From NCBI RefSeq assembly GCF_001691415.1, contig NZ_LRRR01000012.1:59555-123554 (forward strand): a stretch of DNA of 64,000 nucleotides. The letters are read 5' to 3'. Below the pieces are notes generated by a model. That model did not search any database. It saw only the letters and a list, made by a program, of their open reading frames with translations, and had not been told where the DNA came from. Shown here piece after piece: positions 35,601-46,400 of this stretch. The stretch's first letter is position 1. Every line of letters begins with the position of its first letter. The translations under genes and the position numbers were made by a program. This DNA is from Pararhodobacter sp. CCB-MM2 (GTDB lineage Bacteria; Pseudomonadota; Alphaproteobacteria; Rhodobacterales; Rhodobacteraceae).

Positions 35601-35614
35601 GCCGCCACCCCCAT

Positions 35615-35660
35615 CTTTGTTCTACAAATATCCCGGGGGGCTCGGGGGGCAGCGCCCCCC
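35615..35660. repeat. intergenic GC-rich palindromic repeat
   Basis: Copy of the family that reads T-rich, AAATATCCCGGGGGG, and then GGGGGGCAGCGCCCCCC. The second half is a strong hairpin. It lies between cobB and cobA. Confidence 0.8.
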
Positions 35661-35688
35661 GTCCACGGCTGCCCACAAAGCACGACAC

Positions 35689-36993
35689 TCATCGGGCATC
35701 CTCCGCGATCAGATGGAAGAACGTCCCGCTGACCGTCCCGCGCACCGATCCCGTCTCGGGCACCGCAGCGCCCTCGGCATCCGTCACCCGCGCCAGCACT
35801 TCGTCCGGTTGTTCGAGGATCGTCGAATAATGGAATTCATGCCCCCGCAGGACCGCCCCCGCGCCATGCCCCGGCATCCCGGCGACCAGCTCGGCCCGGC
35901 GATAGCCCAGATGCATCTTCCGTTTCTCGTAGCTGGTGACCAACCCCAAGAGCCCCGCCATCCGGTGCCGCACCCCGTCCTTGTCAATCAGCGCCTCGCC
36001 AAGCGCCATATAGCCCCCGCATTCGCCATGCACCGGCTTCACCGCCGCATGCGCCCGCAGCCCGGTCCGGAACCGCTCGGCCCCGGCCAGAACCCCCGCA
36101 TGCAGCTCAGGGTAACCGCCCGGCAGCCAGACCAGATCCGCCTCAGGCGGGGCCTGATCGGCGAGGGGCGAGAAGGGCAGGATCTCGGCCCCGGCCTTGC
36201 GCCAGCCCTCGACGAGATGCGGATAGGCAAAGGAAAACGCCGCGTCCTGCGCCAGCGCGATGCGCTGTGCGGGCGGGGTCAGGCGCAGGCCCGTAGGGTG
36301 GGTTTTCAACCCACCATCCGCGGCCGCCTTGATCGCGCCAAGGTCCACATTCTCGCGCAGAAACGCCGCGTAATCGGCAATCGCCCGGTCCAGATCCGGA
36401 TGCTCGACCGCCTGCACCAGCCCCAGATGCCGCTCCGGCAGCTTCAGATCGCCGCGCCGGGGCAGCACGCCTAGCACCTTCATCCCGGCGGCCTCCATCC
36501 CCAGCCGCGCCAGACGCTCATGCCGGGGCGAGGCCACGCGGTTCAGGATCACGCCGGCAAACGGCAAGTCCGGCCGATAGGCGCGGAAGCCCAGAGCCGT
36601 CGCCGCCGCCGATTGCGCCTGACCCGAGACGTCGATCACCAGCACCACCGGCCAGCCCATACGCGCCGCCGTCTCGGCGGACGACCCATGCCCCAGCGCG
36701 CCCGGAAAGGCCACGCCGTCATAAAGCCCCATCGACCCTTCGGCGACGCAGATATCGGCCCCCGCCGCCTCGCCGGCGATGGCATCAAGCAACCCCTCGC
36801 CCATCGCCCAGCTGTCGAGGTTGAACGAGGCCCGCCCGCAGGCCGCGCGGTGGAAGGCCGGGTCGATGTAATCCGGCCCCGATTTGAACGGCTGCACCAC
36901 CAGCCCCTCGTCCGAGAGCGCGCGCAACAGCCCCAGCATGACCGTGGTCTTGCCGGTGCCCGAGGCGGGGGCCGAGACGAGGAGCCCCTTCAT
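35689..36993 (-). CDS. cobB: cobyrinic acid a,c-diamide synthase
   Basis: The ATG at 36993 gives 434 residues. The P-loop is SGTGKTT at 11-17, the acidic block [12 protein letters not shown] lies near residue 80, and a C-terminal glutamine amidotransferase domain has its nucleophile cysteine in [12 protein letters not shown]. It amidates hydrogenobyrinic acid at a and c with glutamine and ATP. Residues about 226-234 (LKTHPTG) come from a palindromic repeat inserted in frame (36293-36315), between the two domains. It overlaps cobM by 4 bases. Confidence 0.92.
   Translation of the reverse strand: MKGLLVSAPASGTGKTTVMLGLLRALSDEGLVVQPFKSGPDYIDPAFHRAACGRASFNLDSWAMGEGLLDAIAGEAAGADICVAEGSMGLYDGVAFPGALGHGSSAETAARMGWPVVLVIDVSGQAQSAAATALGFRAYRPDLPFAGVILNRVASPRHERLARLGMEAAGMKVLGVLPRRGDLKLPERHLGLVQAVEHPDLDRAIADYAAFLRENVDLGAIKAAADGGLKTHPTGLRLTPPAQRIALAQDAAFSFAYPHLVEGWRKAGAEILPFSPLADQAPPEADLVWLPGGYPELHAGVLAGAERFRTGLRAHAAVKPVHGECGGYMALGEALIDKDGVRHRMAGLLGLVTSYEKRKMHLGYRRAELVAGMPGHGAGAVLRGHEFHYSTILEQPDEVLARVTDAEGAAVPETGSVRGTVSGTFFHLIAEDAR
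36293..36315. repeat. palindromic repeat unit inserted inside cobB
   Basis: GTAGGGTGGG, TTTTCAA and CCCACC form a hairpin unit that matches the two units at 26989-27011 and 27064-27086 with only the central bases changed. It keeps the cobB frame and adds residues such as LKTHPTG in the linker between domains. Confidence 0.85.
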
Positions 36994-37775
36994 TCCTTGG
37001 AATCCGCGTAGACCGACTCCGCCGTCTGCGGCCGGAAGCGCCGGTCGTAATCGGTGGCGTAGAGGCAGCTCTCCTCGAACCCCTCGCCCGCCAGCGCCGG
37101 GCCGACAAGGATCAGCGCCGTGCGCTCCATCGAGCCTGCGACCAGCGCCTCGATCGTCCCCAGGGTCCCGCGCACGATCCGCTGTTCCGGCCATGTCGCC
37201 CGCCAGACCACGGCGACCGGGCAATCCGCGCCATAGGCCGGGGCCAGCTGCGCCACGGTGTTCTCAAGATTGTGGATCGACAGATGGATGCAGAGCGTCG
37301 CGCCGGTGGCGGCGAAATTCTCCAGCGTCTCGCCCTCGGGCATGGCGCTGGCGCGGCCCGGCGTCCGAGTCAGCACCACGGATTGCGCGAGGCCCGGCAG
37401 GGTCAGCTCGCTCCCCAACGCTGCGGCCGCGGCAGCAAAAGCGGGCACGCCCGGCGTCACCGTGTACGGAATGCCCAGCTCACGCAGGCGCCGCAACTGC
37501 TCGCCCATCGCGGAATAGACTGACAGATCGCCCGAATGCAGCCGCACCACGTCCTGACCCGCTTCATGCGCCTCGGCGATCACCTCCATGATCTGGTCCA
37601 GCGACAGCGGCGCCGTGTTCACAATCCGCGCGCCCTCGGGGCAATGACCCAGCACAGCCTCAGGCACCAGCGAGCCCGCGTACAGGCACACGGGGCTTGC
37701 CGCGATGATATCCCGGCCGCGCAGGGTCAGAAGGTCCGGAGCGCCCGGTCCGGCGCCGACGAAATGGACGGTCAT
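36990..37775 (-). CDS. cobM: precorrin-4 C11-methyltransferase
   Basis: The protein has 261 residues with [41 protein letters not shown] and [22 protein letters not shown], the signature of CobM/CbiF. It methylates precorrin-4 at C11 to give precorrin-5. It overlaps both neighbours by ATGA (cobE upstream, cobB downstream), so translation is coupled. Confidence 0.95.
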   Translation of the reverse strand: MTVHFVGAGPGAPDLLTLRGRDIIAASPVCLYAGSLVPEAVLGHCPEGARIVNTAPLSLDQIMEVIAEAHEAGQDVVRLHSGDLSVYSAMGEQLRRLRELGIPYTVTPGVPAFAAAAAALGSELTLPGLAQSVVLTRTPGRASAMPEGETLENFAATGATLCIHLSIHNLENTVAQLAPAYGADCPVAVVWRATWPEQRIVRGTLGTIEALVAGSMERTALILVGPALAGEGFEESCLYATDYDRRFRPQTAESVYADSKE

Positions 37776-38173
37776 GCGGTCTTTCCTTTCGCAGGAGCAG
37801 AGCTGGCGAAGGCACAGGTTGCCAGCCGGTCGGGTGACACCATGCGCGGGCCCAGCAGATACGCGCCCGGACCCGCCGCGGCAAGCGCCGAGGCCTCGGC
37901 GACCGAACCCGTGCCGCGCGCCGCAAGGCTGGCCTCGGACTGGGTGGCGGTCTCGGGCAGATGGCCTGCGGCATCCGGGGTGACGTCGATCAGGGGCAGG
38001 TGCAACAGGTCCGCCAGCGGGCGCAGGGTCTCGGCCTTGTCAGCCAATGTGGCCAGCGCCTCGGGTTGTACGCGGGTGGCCAGCGTCACAGCATCTAGCA
38101 CCGATCGCAGCGAGCCGAGAGTCGCCGCCGACGTAAAGCCGAACCCCGCGACGATCACAGCGTGACGTTCCAT
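37772..38173 (-). CDS. cobE: CobE/CbiG-like cobalamin biosynthesis protein
   Basis: The protein has 133 residues. [21 protein letters not shown] at the start and a late [22 protein letters not shown] match CobE, related to the C-terminal domain of CbiG. In the aerobic pathway CobE is needed but its reaction is not settled. It overlaps cobL by 19 bases and cobM by 4. Confidence 0.85.
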   Translation of the reverse strand: MERHAVIVAGFGFTSAATLGSLRSVLDAVTLATRVQPEALATLADKAETLRPLADLLHLPLIDVTPDAAGHLPETATQSEASLAARGTGSVAEASALAAAGPGAYLLGPRMVSPDRLATCAFASSAPAKGKTA

Positions 38174-39354
38174 TGCACGATGGGATAGGCCGATTTCCAG
38201 CCCCGGCGCGATCCCAAGGGCTGCGATTCCGCCAGCTCCACCCGCAACAGGCTCCCGCCCTTCGCGGCATGGGCCATGGCCAGCATCGCCTCGGATTCCA
38301 GCGTCACCGCATGGGCGACCAGCCGCGTGCCCGGCTTCAGCAGCGCATAAAGCTGATCCAGCAGCGTCTGAGACAGCCCGCCGCCGATGAACACCGCATC
38401 GGGCAGCGGCTGGCCCTGCAGGACCTCCGGCGCGCGCCCCTCGGCGATCACCAGCCGATCCACGCCCAGCCTCAGCGCATTCTCCCGCGCCCGCGCGGCG
38501 CGCTCGGGATGTCCCTCAAACCCGATGGCACGCAGCGAGGAATGCGACAGCAACCACTCGATCCCGATCGAACCCGAGCCCGCGCCGATATCCCACAGCA
38601 ACTCGCCCGGCCGCGGCGCCAAGACCGACAGCGCCAAAGCCCGCACCGGCCGCTTGGTGATCTGCCCGTCATTGGCAAACCACTGATCCGCCCGCCCGGA
38701 AGCCGCGCCCATCACCGCGCCATCGCCCGCGATCTCGATGGCCACTGCCACCGGATGCTGCACATTCTCCAGCGCATAGCCCTCGGCCATAACCCGGCGC
38801 ACCCGCTCGCGCGGCCCGCCCAAGGCCTCCAGCACTGTCAGCGCCGAGGTTCCGAAGCCCTCACTCGCGAGATAGCCGGCCAGTTCCACCACCGCCGTTC
38901 CGTCGCGCAGGGTCACCACCGCCCGCGCCCCCGGCGCCAGCATCGGCCGCAACCGCGACAAGGGCGCCGCGTGCAGGCCCAGACAGGCCACGCCCTCCAA
39001 CCCCCAGCCCAGCCGCGAGGCCGCGAGCGAGAAACACGACGCCCCCGGCAGCGCCACCCATTCGCCCGCCGCCAATTCCCGCGTGACCACCGTCCCCGCC
39101 CCGAACCAGAACGGATCGCCCGAGGCCAGCATCACCACCCGCCGCCCGCGATAGCCCATCAGCACCGGCAACCCGTCCGCAAACGGCACCGGCCATGCGA
39201 CCCGCTCCGCCGCCACCGCCGGCAACAGCGCCAGATGCCGCGCCGGGCCCATCACCACCTCGGCCGCGTCCAGCGCGGCGCGGCTTGCATCCGTCAGCCC
39301 CGCCGGTCCATCTTCGCCCAAACCCAGAATGGTCAGCCAGGGAGCCTCAGCCAT
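38155..39354 (-). CDS. cobL: precorrin-6Y C5,15-methyltransferase (decarboxylating)
   Basis: The ATG at 39354 gives 399 residues in two enzyme domains. The N-terminal CbiE-like part has LTILGLGEDGPAGLTDASRAAL and LASGDPFWFGAGT. The C-terminal CbiT-like part has LLWDIGAGSGSIGIEWLL, an SAM site. It methylates C5 and C15 and removes the C12 acetate carboxyl. Its start codon shares two bases with that of cobK on the other strand. Confidence 0.92.
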   Translation of the reverse strand: MAEAPWLTILGLGEDGPAGLTDASRAALDAAEVVMGPARHLALLPAVAAERVAWPVPFADGLPVLMGYRGRRVVMLASGDPFWFGAGTVVTRELAAGEWVALPGASCFSLAASRLGWGLEGVACLGLHAAPLSRLRPMLAPGARAVVTLRDGTAVVELAGYLASEGFGTSALTVLEALGGPRERVRRVMAEGYALENVQHPVAVAIEIAGDGAVMGAASGRADQWFANDGQITKRPVRALALSVLAPRPGELLWDIGAGSGSIGIEWLLSHSSLRAIGFEGHPERAARARENALRLGVDRLVIAEGRAPEVLQGQPLPDAVFIGGGLSQTLLDQLYALLKPGTRLVAHAVTLESEAMLAMAHAAKGGSLLRVELAESQPLGSRRGWKSAYPIVQWNVTL

Positions 39355-40084
39355 GACAAACGTCCTTCTCCTCGGCGGCACGATGGAGGCCAGCGCCATG
39401 GCCAAAGCCCTGGCCGAGGCGCAGATCCCAGCGACCCTCAGCTACATGGGCCGGGTCGAGCGCCCGAAGCCGCAGCCGATCCCGGTCCGGATCGGCGGCT
39501 TCGGCGGCGTCCCCGGTCTGGTGCAATACCTCAAGGATCACGCGATCACCCATGTGATCGACGCGACCCACCCCTTCGCGGCGCAGATGAGCACCAACGC
39601 TGTCACGGCCTGCGCCGATACCGGCACGCCTCTGGTCGCCCTGACCCGCCCGGCTTGGACCCCTGGCCCCGGCGACAACTGGCGCAGCGTCGCGGATATC
39701 CCGGCGGCGGTGGCGGCGCTCGACGGCCCGGCGAAGAACGTCATGCTGGCGATCGGCCGAATGCATGTGCACGAATTCGCGCCCCAGCCCCAGCACACCT
39801 ACCTGCTGCGCCTCGTCGACGAACCCAAGGAACCCGCGCCCCTGCCGAACCATACCGTCGTCGTCGACCGCGGCCCCTTCAGCTCTGACGCCGACGAGGC
39901 CCTGATGCGCGACCACAAGATCGACCTCGTGGTCTCGAAGAACGCCGGCGGCACCGGCTCGGTCTCGAAACTCGACGCCGCACGCAAACTTGGCCTGCCG
40001 GTCCTGATGATCGACCGCCCCAGCCTGCCCCCGCGCCACGAGGTCCACGACATCGCCGACGTCCTCACCTGGCTCTCGGCCTAA
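39353..40084 (+). CDS. cobK: precorrin-6A reductase
   Basis: The ATG at 39353 gives 243 residues. The pattern NVLLLGGTMEASAMAKALAE, VIDATHPFAAQMSTNA and VVSKNAGGTGSVSKLDAAR identifies CobK, which reduces precorrin-6A with NADPH to precorrin-6B. It is the only plus-strand gene inside the cob cluster. The start codon overlaps that of cobL by two bases, so its promoter and leader would lie inside cobL. An in-frame ATG at 39329 is possible. Confidence 0.92.
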   Translation: MTNVLLLGGTMEASAMAKALAEAQIPATLSYMGRVERPKPQPIPVRIGGFGGVPGLVQYLKDHAITHVIDATHPFAAQMSTNAVTACADTGTPLVALTRPAWTPGPGDNWRSVADIPAAVAALDGPAKNVMLAIGRMHVHEFAPQPQHTYLLRLVDEPKEPAPLPNHTVVVDRGPFSSDADEALMRDHKIDLVVSKNAGGTGSVSKLDAARKLGLPVLMIDRPSLPPRHEVHDIADVLTWLSA

Positions 40085-40142
40085 CCCATCTTCGTTCCGA
40101 AAATATCCCGGGGGGAGCCGAAGGCGGGGGGCAGCGCCCCCC
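40085..40142. repeat. intergenic GC-rich palindromic repeat
   Basis: Copy of the AAATATCCCGGGGG family, with GGGGGGCAGCGCCCCCC hairpin. It follows cobK and precedes the end of cobJ, where two converging transcripts meet; it may act as a terminator for both. Confidence 0.8.
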
Positions 40143-40215
40143 AAAGCCGAGCGAAGCGAGGCTTGGTCGCCCGCCGCGCCCGCGTCAGCGGGCAAGAAGG
40201 GCGAAACTCCTCGCC

Positions 40216-40962
40216 TCATGCGCTTCTCGGCGTGTACAGGATCGGGCCCCGCGGCGTGTCGATCACCCGCGTCGCGGAATTGCCGACGATCACCATGGTC
40301 CGCATGTCGGCCATCTCGGGCGTGCACTCGGTCAGCGGCACGATCCTGAGCGCCTGCTCGGGGGTCGAGACCGCACGGGCGAACAGCACCGGGCGGTTGT
40401 CGTCACAGGCCTCGCGCAGGATCTCCAGCGTGCGGGCAAAGCCCTCGGGCCGGGATTTCGAGCGCGGGTTGTAGAAGGCCATGGCGAAATCCGCCTCGGC
40501 GGCCAGCCGCAACCGCTTCTCAATCAGCGACCACGGTTTCAAATTGTCCGACAGGTTGATCGCGCAGAAGTCGTGTCCCAGCGGAGCACCGGCGGCCGCC
40601 GCAGCCGCCAGCATCGCGGTGATGCCCGGCAAAACCCGGATCTCCAACGCGCGCCAGTCCTCGGGCCCCGCTTCCAGTGCCTCGAACACGGCGGCGGCCA
40701 TGGCAAAAACCCCGGGATCGCCCGAGGAGACAACGACCACCTTCTTCCCCTCGGCGGCCATCTCCAGCGCGTGGCGCGAACGGCCGAGTTCCACCCGATT
40801 ATCGGACGCATGCAACGTCAGCCCCTCGCGCGGCGCGATGCGGGCGACATAGGGGATGTAGCCGACCACATCCGTCGCCTCAGCCAGCGCCTCGCGCACT
40901 TCCGGTGTCACGAGGCTTTCGCGGCCCGGCCCAAGGCCTGCAATCACCACCCATCCGGTCAT
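40216..40962 (-). CDS. cobJ: precorrin-3B C17-methyltransferase
   Basis: The product has 248 residues: VVIAGLGPGRESLVTPEVREAL, VSSGDPGVFAMAAAVFEAL, VLPGITAMLAAAAAAGAPLGHDF and YNPRSKSRP are the CobJ marks. It contracts the ring by methylating C17 of precorrin-3B to give precorrin-4. It ends the operon that starts at the DUF1636 gene and overlaps cobI by ATGA. Confidence 0.95.
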   Translation of the reverse strand: MTGWVVIAGLGPGRESLVTPEVREALAEATDVVGYIPYVARIAPREGLTLHASDNRVELGRSRHALEMAAEGKKVVVVSSGDPGVFAMAAAVFEALEAGPEDWRALEIRVLPGITAMLAAAAAAGAPLGHDFCAINLSDNLKPWSLIEKRLRLAAEADFAMAFYNPRSKSRPEGFARTLEILREACDDNRPVLFARAVSTPEQALRIVPLTECTPEMADMRTMVIVGNSATRVIDTPRGPILYTPRSA

Positions 40963-41678
40963 GGCCGACGCCCCTGTCCGTGGATCATCGCAATGGAAAA
41001 GTACGGGGCCTTTTCCACATCCGACAGCTTTACCACCCGCTCATCCGCCATCGCGGCGTATTCCACGAGCCAGGCATCGCCCATCCGGCCCGCCGCCTCG
41101 ACGGCGCGTTTCAGCTTCGGCAGGTTCTGACCGATTTTCATCACCACCAAGGCGTCGGTCCCGGCGATGCGGGCTTGCAGGTCCGGTTCGGGCAGCGTTG
41201 CGGGGGCCACTGTCAGCACGTCATCGCCCCAGGTGATCGGCGCGCCGGTCGCGGTCCAGGCGGCGGACATGCCGGTGATGCCGGGCACGACGCGAACCGG
41301 CACATGGGCCTCCAACCGCGTGAACAGATGCATGAACGAGCCGTAGAAGAAGGGATCGCCCTCGGCCAGCACGACGATATCCTCGCCGGTCTCGGCCAAG
41401 CTGCGCAGATGGGCGGCTACTTCTTCGTAAAATTCCGAAAGACAAGCGGCGTAGCGCGGATCGGCCAGCGGGATCTCGGTCGTGACCGGGTAATCCATCG
41501 GGAATTCGACCACGTCGGGGCGCAACATCCCCTCGACGATACGGCGCGCCTGACCGGGCTTCCCGGCCTTGCGGAAATAGGCGACATGCGCAGCACCCCG
41601 GATCAGCCGGTCGGCGCGCACGCTCATCAGATCCTGCGCACCGGGGCCGAGGCCCACGCCGTGAACGGTCCCGCTCAT
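40959..41678 (-). CDS. cobI: precorrin-2 C20-methyltransferase
   Basis: The ATG at 41678 gives 239 residues and a 4-base overlap with cobH; the frame running to 41939 is inside cobH. The blocks VHGVGLGPGAQDLMSVRA, LAEGDPFFYGSFMHLFTRL and VVPGITGMSAAWTATGAPI fit CobI. It methylates precorrin-2 at C20 to precorrin-3A. Confidence 0.95.
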   Translation of the reverse strand: MSGTVHGVGLGPGAQDLMSVRADRLIRGAAHVAYFRKAGKPGQARRIVEGMLRPDVVEFPMDYPVTTEIPLADPRYAACLSEFYEEVAAHLRSLAETGEDIVVLAEGDPFFYGSFMHLFTRLEAHVPVRVVPGITGMSAAWTATGAPITWGDDVLTVAPATLPEPDLQARIAGTDALVVMKIGQNLPKLKRAVEAAGRMGDAWLVEYAAMADERVVKLSDVEKAPYFSIAMIHGQGRRP

Positions 41679-42304
41679 TCCTTGCGGCTCGCGATGGCGT
41701 TGATCGCGGCGACGGTGATGGCCGAGCCACCCAGGCGCCCCTCGACGATGCAGGACGGCACCGGCTGGACCTGCCACAGCGCGTCCTTCGATTCCATGGC
41801 GCCGACGAAGCCGACCGGGCAGCCGATGATCGCCGCCGGGCGCGGGCAATCGGGGTCTTCGAGCATGTTCAAAAGGTGGAACAAAGCGGTCGGCGCGTTG
41901 CCGATGGCGACGACAGCGCCTTCCAGATGCGGACGCCACAGCTCCAGCGCGGCGGCGGAGCGGGTGTTTGCCATCTCCTTCGCCAGTTCCGGCACCCCGG
42001 CGTCATGCAGGGTGCAGATCACCGCGTTGTCGGCGGGCAGGCGGAAGCGGGTCACGCCCTCGGACACCATGCGCGCATCGCAGAGGATCGGCGCGCCGTT
42101 CTCCAGCGCCGTGCGGGCCGCCACCACGAAGCCGGGCGACATCTTCACGAATTTCTCCAGACCGACCATCCCGGCGGCGTGGATCATGCGGACGACGACC
42201 TGTTCCTCGTCGGCGTCGAACGCGGCCAGATCGGCCTCGGCGCGGATCGTGGCAAAGGACTGGCGGTAGATCGCCGCGCCGTCGGTCTCATAGGTCCAGG
42301 GCAT
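41675..42304 (-). CDS. cobH: precorrin-8X methylmutase
   Basis: The product has 209 residues. ILCDARMVSEGVTR, IGNAPTALFHLLNML and GCPVGFVGAMESKDAL are the CobH/CbiC marks. It moves the methyl group from C11 to C12, forming hydrogenobyrinic acid. It follows cobG without a gap and overlaps cobI by 4 bases. Confidence 0.95.
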   Translation of the reverse strand: MPWTYETDGAAIYRQSFATIRAEADLAAFDADEEQVVVRMIHAAGMVGLEKFVKMSPGFVVAARTALENGAPILCDARMVSEGVTRFRLPADNAVICTLHDAGVPELAKEMANTRSAAALELWRPHLEGAVVAIGNAPTALFHLLNMLEDPDCPRPAAIIGCPVGFVGAMESKDALWQVQPVPSCIVEGRLGGSAITVAAINAIASRKE

Positions 42305-43432
42305 TCATTTCGCTCCGAATTGGGCGAGCACATCCTCGGCGCTCAAACCGTGTTGGGTCAGGGGATCGCCCGCGCGGGCATTCTTTGCGACACCGTATGC
42401 GCCGTTTTCACCGACGATGACGACATCGGCCGAGGCGGGACGGGCACAGCCCTTGGCACAGCCGCTGACATGCAGGCGGCCCGGCACATGGGGGGCGAGG
42501 GCCAGCGCCAAGGCGCGGGTCTCGACGGTGGATTGCGGGCAGAAGGGCGCACCGGGGCAGGCATCAACGCGCAGGGACGGCGTGTCGGCCTCCCACACAA
42601 GGCCCTCGCGCGGGCCGGGACGGCCGTCGACCAGCAGCACCGCGCGCCAAGGCGTGACGCGCAGCGCGCGGGCTTCGCTTTCGACAACGGCGGTGGCGAG
42701 GTCCGAGGCCTTCACCTGCCCGAAGGCACAGCCCAGCACCGTCCCCAAGGCATGTGGGCCGGAACGCAGGGCCTCGCGGCGCGGGGCCGGGGCGAGGCTT
42801 TGTTCGGCCCACCCGGGCAGCGGGGCCTCGTGGCGTGCCATGCGCCCGGCCTCGGCACCGCCGCTCTCGATGAACCAGTGGCAGAGGCGGATCAGGGTGT
42901 CGATCTCTTGCCCGGGGGCGAGCGGGATGCCCATGCCCAGCCCCTCGGGCCGCAGGATCAGCCCGCGCTGGCGCGAGCGTTCGATGCGGAAGTCGGACGG
43001 CACATCGCGCAGCACCGGTCCGGGGCCAGCATCAATGGCAAAGCCCATCTTCGGCGGCAAAGCAGGCAGTTCCGACAGCCGCGCCATCAGTTCCGAGGCG
43101 AGGCGATGGGTATCCCCGCCGTCGGCCCAGGTCGGCGCGGTGACGATGTTGCGGCGGGTCTCGGTCTCGACATCGGGGTCAATGAGATCAAGCTCGGTCA
43201 GTTCGGCCAGCAGATAGGGCAGGGCCGCCTGCGTCACGCCGCGCAGCTGCAGGTTGGCGCGGTTGGTCAGGTCCACCAGCCCCGCGCCATGTTCCTCGGC
43301 GGCGGAGCACAACCCCAGCACCTGATCGACGCTCAGCTGGGCCAGCCGGGGCCGCACGCGGACGACATATCCGTCGCCCGAGAGCATCGGGCGCAGCGCA
43401 CCCGGACACCAGCCTTTCACCTCAAAGCTCAT
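42305..43432 (-). CDS. cobG: precorrin-3B synthase (oxygen-dependent)
   Basis: The protein has 375 residues and the sulfite/nitrite reductase-like fold with VDLTNRANLQLRGV near residue 53 and a C-terminal iron-sulfur site with cysteines in ACPGAPFCPQ and VSGCAKGCARP. CobG uses O2 to hydroxylate C20 and form the lactone, so the pathway here is the aerobic one. It overlaps cobN by 11 bases. Confidence 0.92.
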   Translation of the reverse strand: MSFEVKGWCPGALRPMLSGDGYVVRVRPRLAQLSVDQVLGLCSAAEEHGAGLVDLTNRANLQLRGVTQAALPYLLAELTELDLIDPDVETETRRNIVTAPTWADGGDTHRLASELMARLSELPALPPKMGFAIDAGPGPVLRDVPSDFRIERSRQRGLILRPEGLGMGIPLAPGQEIDTLIRLCHWFIESGGAEAGRMARHEAPLPGWAEQSLAPAPRREALRSGPHALGTVLGCAFGQVKASDLATAVVESEARALRVTPWRAVLLVDGRPGPREGLVWEADTPSLRVDACPGAPFCPQSTVETRALALALAPHVPGRLHVSGCAKGCARPASADVVIVGENGAYGVAKNARAGDPLTQHGLSAEDVLAQFGAK

Positions 43433-46400
43433 GGGTCAGCCCAGCCAGAATGGAGTTTCTCCGTGTGGACCAGAGCCCCGCCGCGTGCAAGTCGGCAAAA
43501 CGCGCCTCCATCGCCGCCAAGGCCTGCGGGTTCTCACGCTGGAGGAAATCGCGGACGTCCTCTCGGCCCAAGGTCGCCTCGTGGTAGAGGTCGAACAGTT
43601 GCGGCGGCACGGCGGCGGCGAGATGGGCGAAGGCGCCGAGGTGATCGAGCGTCGCGGCGATCTCGGCCGCGCCCCGGAAGCCGTGGTTCATCATGCCGTC
43701 GATCCACTTGGGGTTCGCGGCACGGGCCCGGACGACGCGGGCCAGTTCCTCGGTCAGGGTGCGGGCCGCGGGTTTGGACGGGTCGCGCGCGTCGAGGTGA
43801 TAGAGCGCGGCCTTGCCGCCGGTGATCTTCTGGGCGGCGGCGAACCCGGCCTCATGCGCGGCATAGTCGGCAGCCAGCAGCAGGTCGGTCTCGGGCAGGT
43901 CCTGCAGGTGGACGAAGGCATCGGCATGGCGCACGCGGGCTTTCAGCCCCTCGGCATCCATCTCGCCGGTGTCGAGCGCATGGGCGCTGGCTTTCAGCCA
44001 TGCCTCGCCCGCCGCGTGACGGGCCTCGTCGCTATAGGTGTCGGGCGTCTCGCCCATCGACAGACCATAGGTGCCAGGTTTCGGGCCATAGACGCGGCTC
44101 AGATCCTCGCTGCCGGCGTAGGGGTTCCAGTCGGGCGCCTCGTCGCGCGCGGCGAGCGCTTTCACGGCGGTCGAGAACAGGGCCGAAAGCTCGGGGAAAA
44201 CGTCGCGGAACAGGCCCGAGACGCGCAGGGTCACATCCAGACGCGGGCGGTCGAGTTCGGCGATCGGCAGGATCTCGACGCCGTTCACCCGGCCGGAATC
44301 GCCGTCCCAGACGGGCTTCGCGCCTAAGAGATGCAGCGCCATGGCGAATTCCTCGCCCGCCGTGCGCATCGTGGCGCTGCCCCAGAGGTCCACGACCAGC
44401 CCGCGCGGGTAATCGCCGTGGTCCTGCAAGTGGCGGCGCACCAGTTCCTCGGCCAGCTTCACGCCTTGGGCATAAGCGGCGCGGGTCGGCACAGCGCGGG
44501 GGTCGGTGGTGAACAGGTTGCGCCCGGTCGGCAGCACATCCTTGCGGCCGCGCCATGGGGACCCGGAAGGGCCGGCGGGCACGAAACGGCCGGACAGCGC
44601 GCGCAGGAGGCCGTCGGTTTCCGAGGCGCCATGCTCGCCGGTGCCGAAGATATGCAGCCCCTCGCCGAACTGGCTTTCCTTCACGTCGCAGACGAAGCGG
44701 TCGATGCGGGTGATCGCTTCGGCCAGTGAGGTGGCGGTGGTCAGCCCCAGCTCGGCCTCCAGCCCCAGCGCCTGAGCCTCGGTGCGGATGTCCTGTTGCA
44801 GGCGGTTCCGGCGCGAGGGATCGAGGCCGTCCGCGTTCGAGAATTCGTCGAGCAGCCCTTCGAGATGCGTCATCCCCGCGCCCGCCTGCGCCTCGGTCAT
44901 CGGGGGCGGCACATGGCCCAAGGTCACCGCGCCGATGCGGCGTTTGGCCTGCGCGGCCTCGCCGGGGTCGTTGACGATGAAGGGGTAGATCACGGGCAGG
45001 GCGCGGGTCAGGGCCTCGGGCCAGCACGCGTCGGACAGGGCGACGGATTTGCCCGGCAGCCATTCCAGCGTGCCATGCGCGCCGATATGCACCAGCGCAT
45101 CGGCCTGCTGTTTCAGCCAGAGATAGAAGGCGACATAGGCATGGCGCGGGGTCTTGGCGACGTCGTGGTAATCATCCTCACGGGCGCGCGGCGTGCCCCG
45201 TTCGGGCTGCAGCGCGACCCATGCCTTGCCCGCGCGGATGGCGGCGAAGCGGAAGGCGCCGTCGTGGATATCGGGGTCGTCCTCGGGGTCGCCCCAGGCG
45301 GAGTGGACGTCCTCCTGCAGCGCTTGCGGCAGGGCGGCCAATGCGCGGCGGTAGTCAAACACGGGCCATTCGACGCGCTCGGTTTCCAGCGCCTTGGGGT
45401 CTGCCTCCGTGATGTCATGGCCCGCCTCGCGCAGGCTTTGCAGGATCGCCTGAGCCGAGGCGAGGGCATCGAGGCCCACCGCATGCGCCATCTGCCAGCC
45501 CTTGCCGGGATAGGTCGACAGCACCAGCGCCGGGCGGCGTTCGGCAGTGGGCGTGGTGGCCAGCCGGTGCCACGCCTGCACGCGGGCGACCAAGGCGGCG
45601 ATGCGCTCGGGCTCCGCGCGGTGATGGGTGCGGGCGAATTGCAGGTCGGGGTCGGGATCGGCGGCGCCCTTGAAGCTGACGATGGAGCCGAAGATGCGCC
45701 CGTCGACCTCGGGGAGCACCACATGCATCGCCAGATCGGCGGGCGAGAGGCCGCGGTCGCTCTCGTCCCACGCCTTGCGCGGATTGGTGGCCAGCGCGAC
45801 CTGAAACACCGGCACGCCGGCGGCATCCAAAGGCGAGGCGCCGCCGTCCTGCGCCGAGAAGGCGGTGGCGTTGACCACGGCAGCGGGGGCGAGGTGTTTG
45901 ACCCAACGCGCCAGCCAGCCGCGCGCCTGTGGGGCCTTCAGGGACGGCGCAAACAGGCCGATCACGTCATAGCCGGCCGCGTCGAAGGCCCGCGCGATCT
46001 GCTCCAAGGGCTCGGTATCGGCGGCGGTCAGATAGGCGCGGTAGAAGGTCAGCAGCACGCGGGGGCGGGTGCCGAAGGACAGGGCCGCCGGGCAGGTCAC
46101 GCCGGCGGGGGTCCAAGCGCCGACCTCGGGCGTCGCGCGCACGCCCTTGACCGGCGGGGCATAGAGCCCGCACGCCAGCGAGAATTGCTGCAACGCCGCC
46201 TGCGCCGCCACCGCGCCGCCCTGGTCGCACAGATGCTGCAGGCGCCGCAGGGTCGAGACGGGCAGGGTGCTGACCTCATCCAGACGCGGATCGGGACGGC
46301 CATCGGCGGGTAGAACCGCGATGGCGAGGCCCGTGCGCGTGGCCAGAGCCTGCACCTGTTGCAGACCGTAGGACCAATAGGGCACGCCGCCGATCAGCCG

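Noticed and set aside
37272..37523. Plus-strand frames over cobM
   Set aside because: Shadows of cobM; no ribosome binding sites and unlikely composition.
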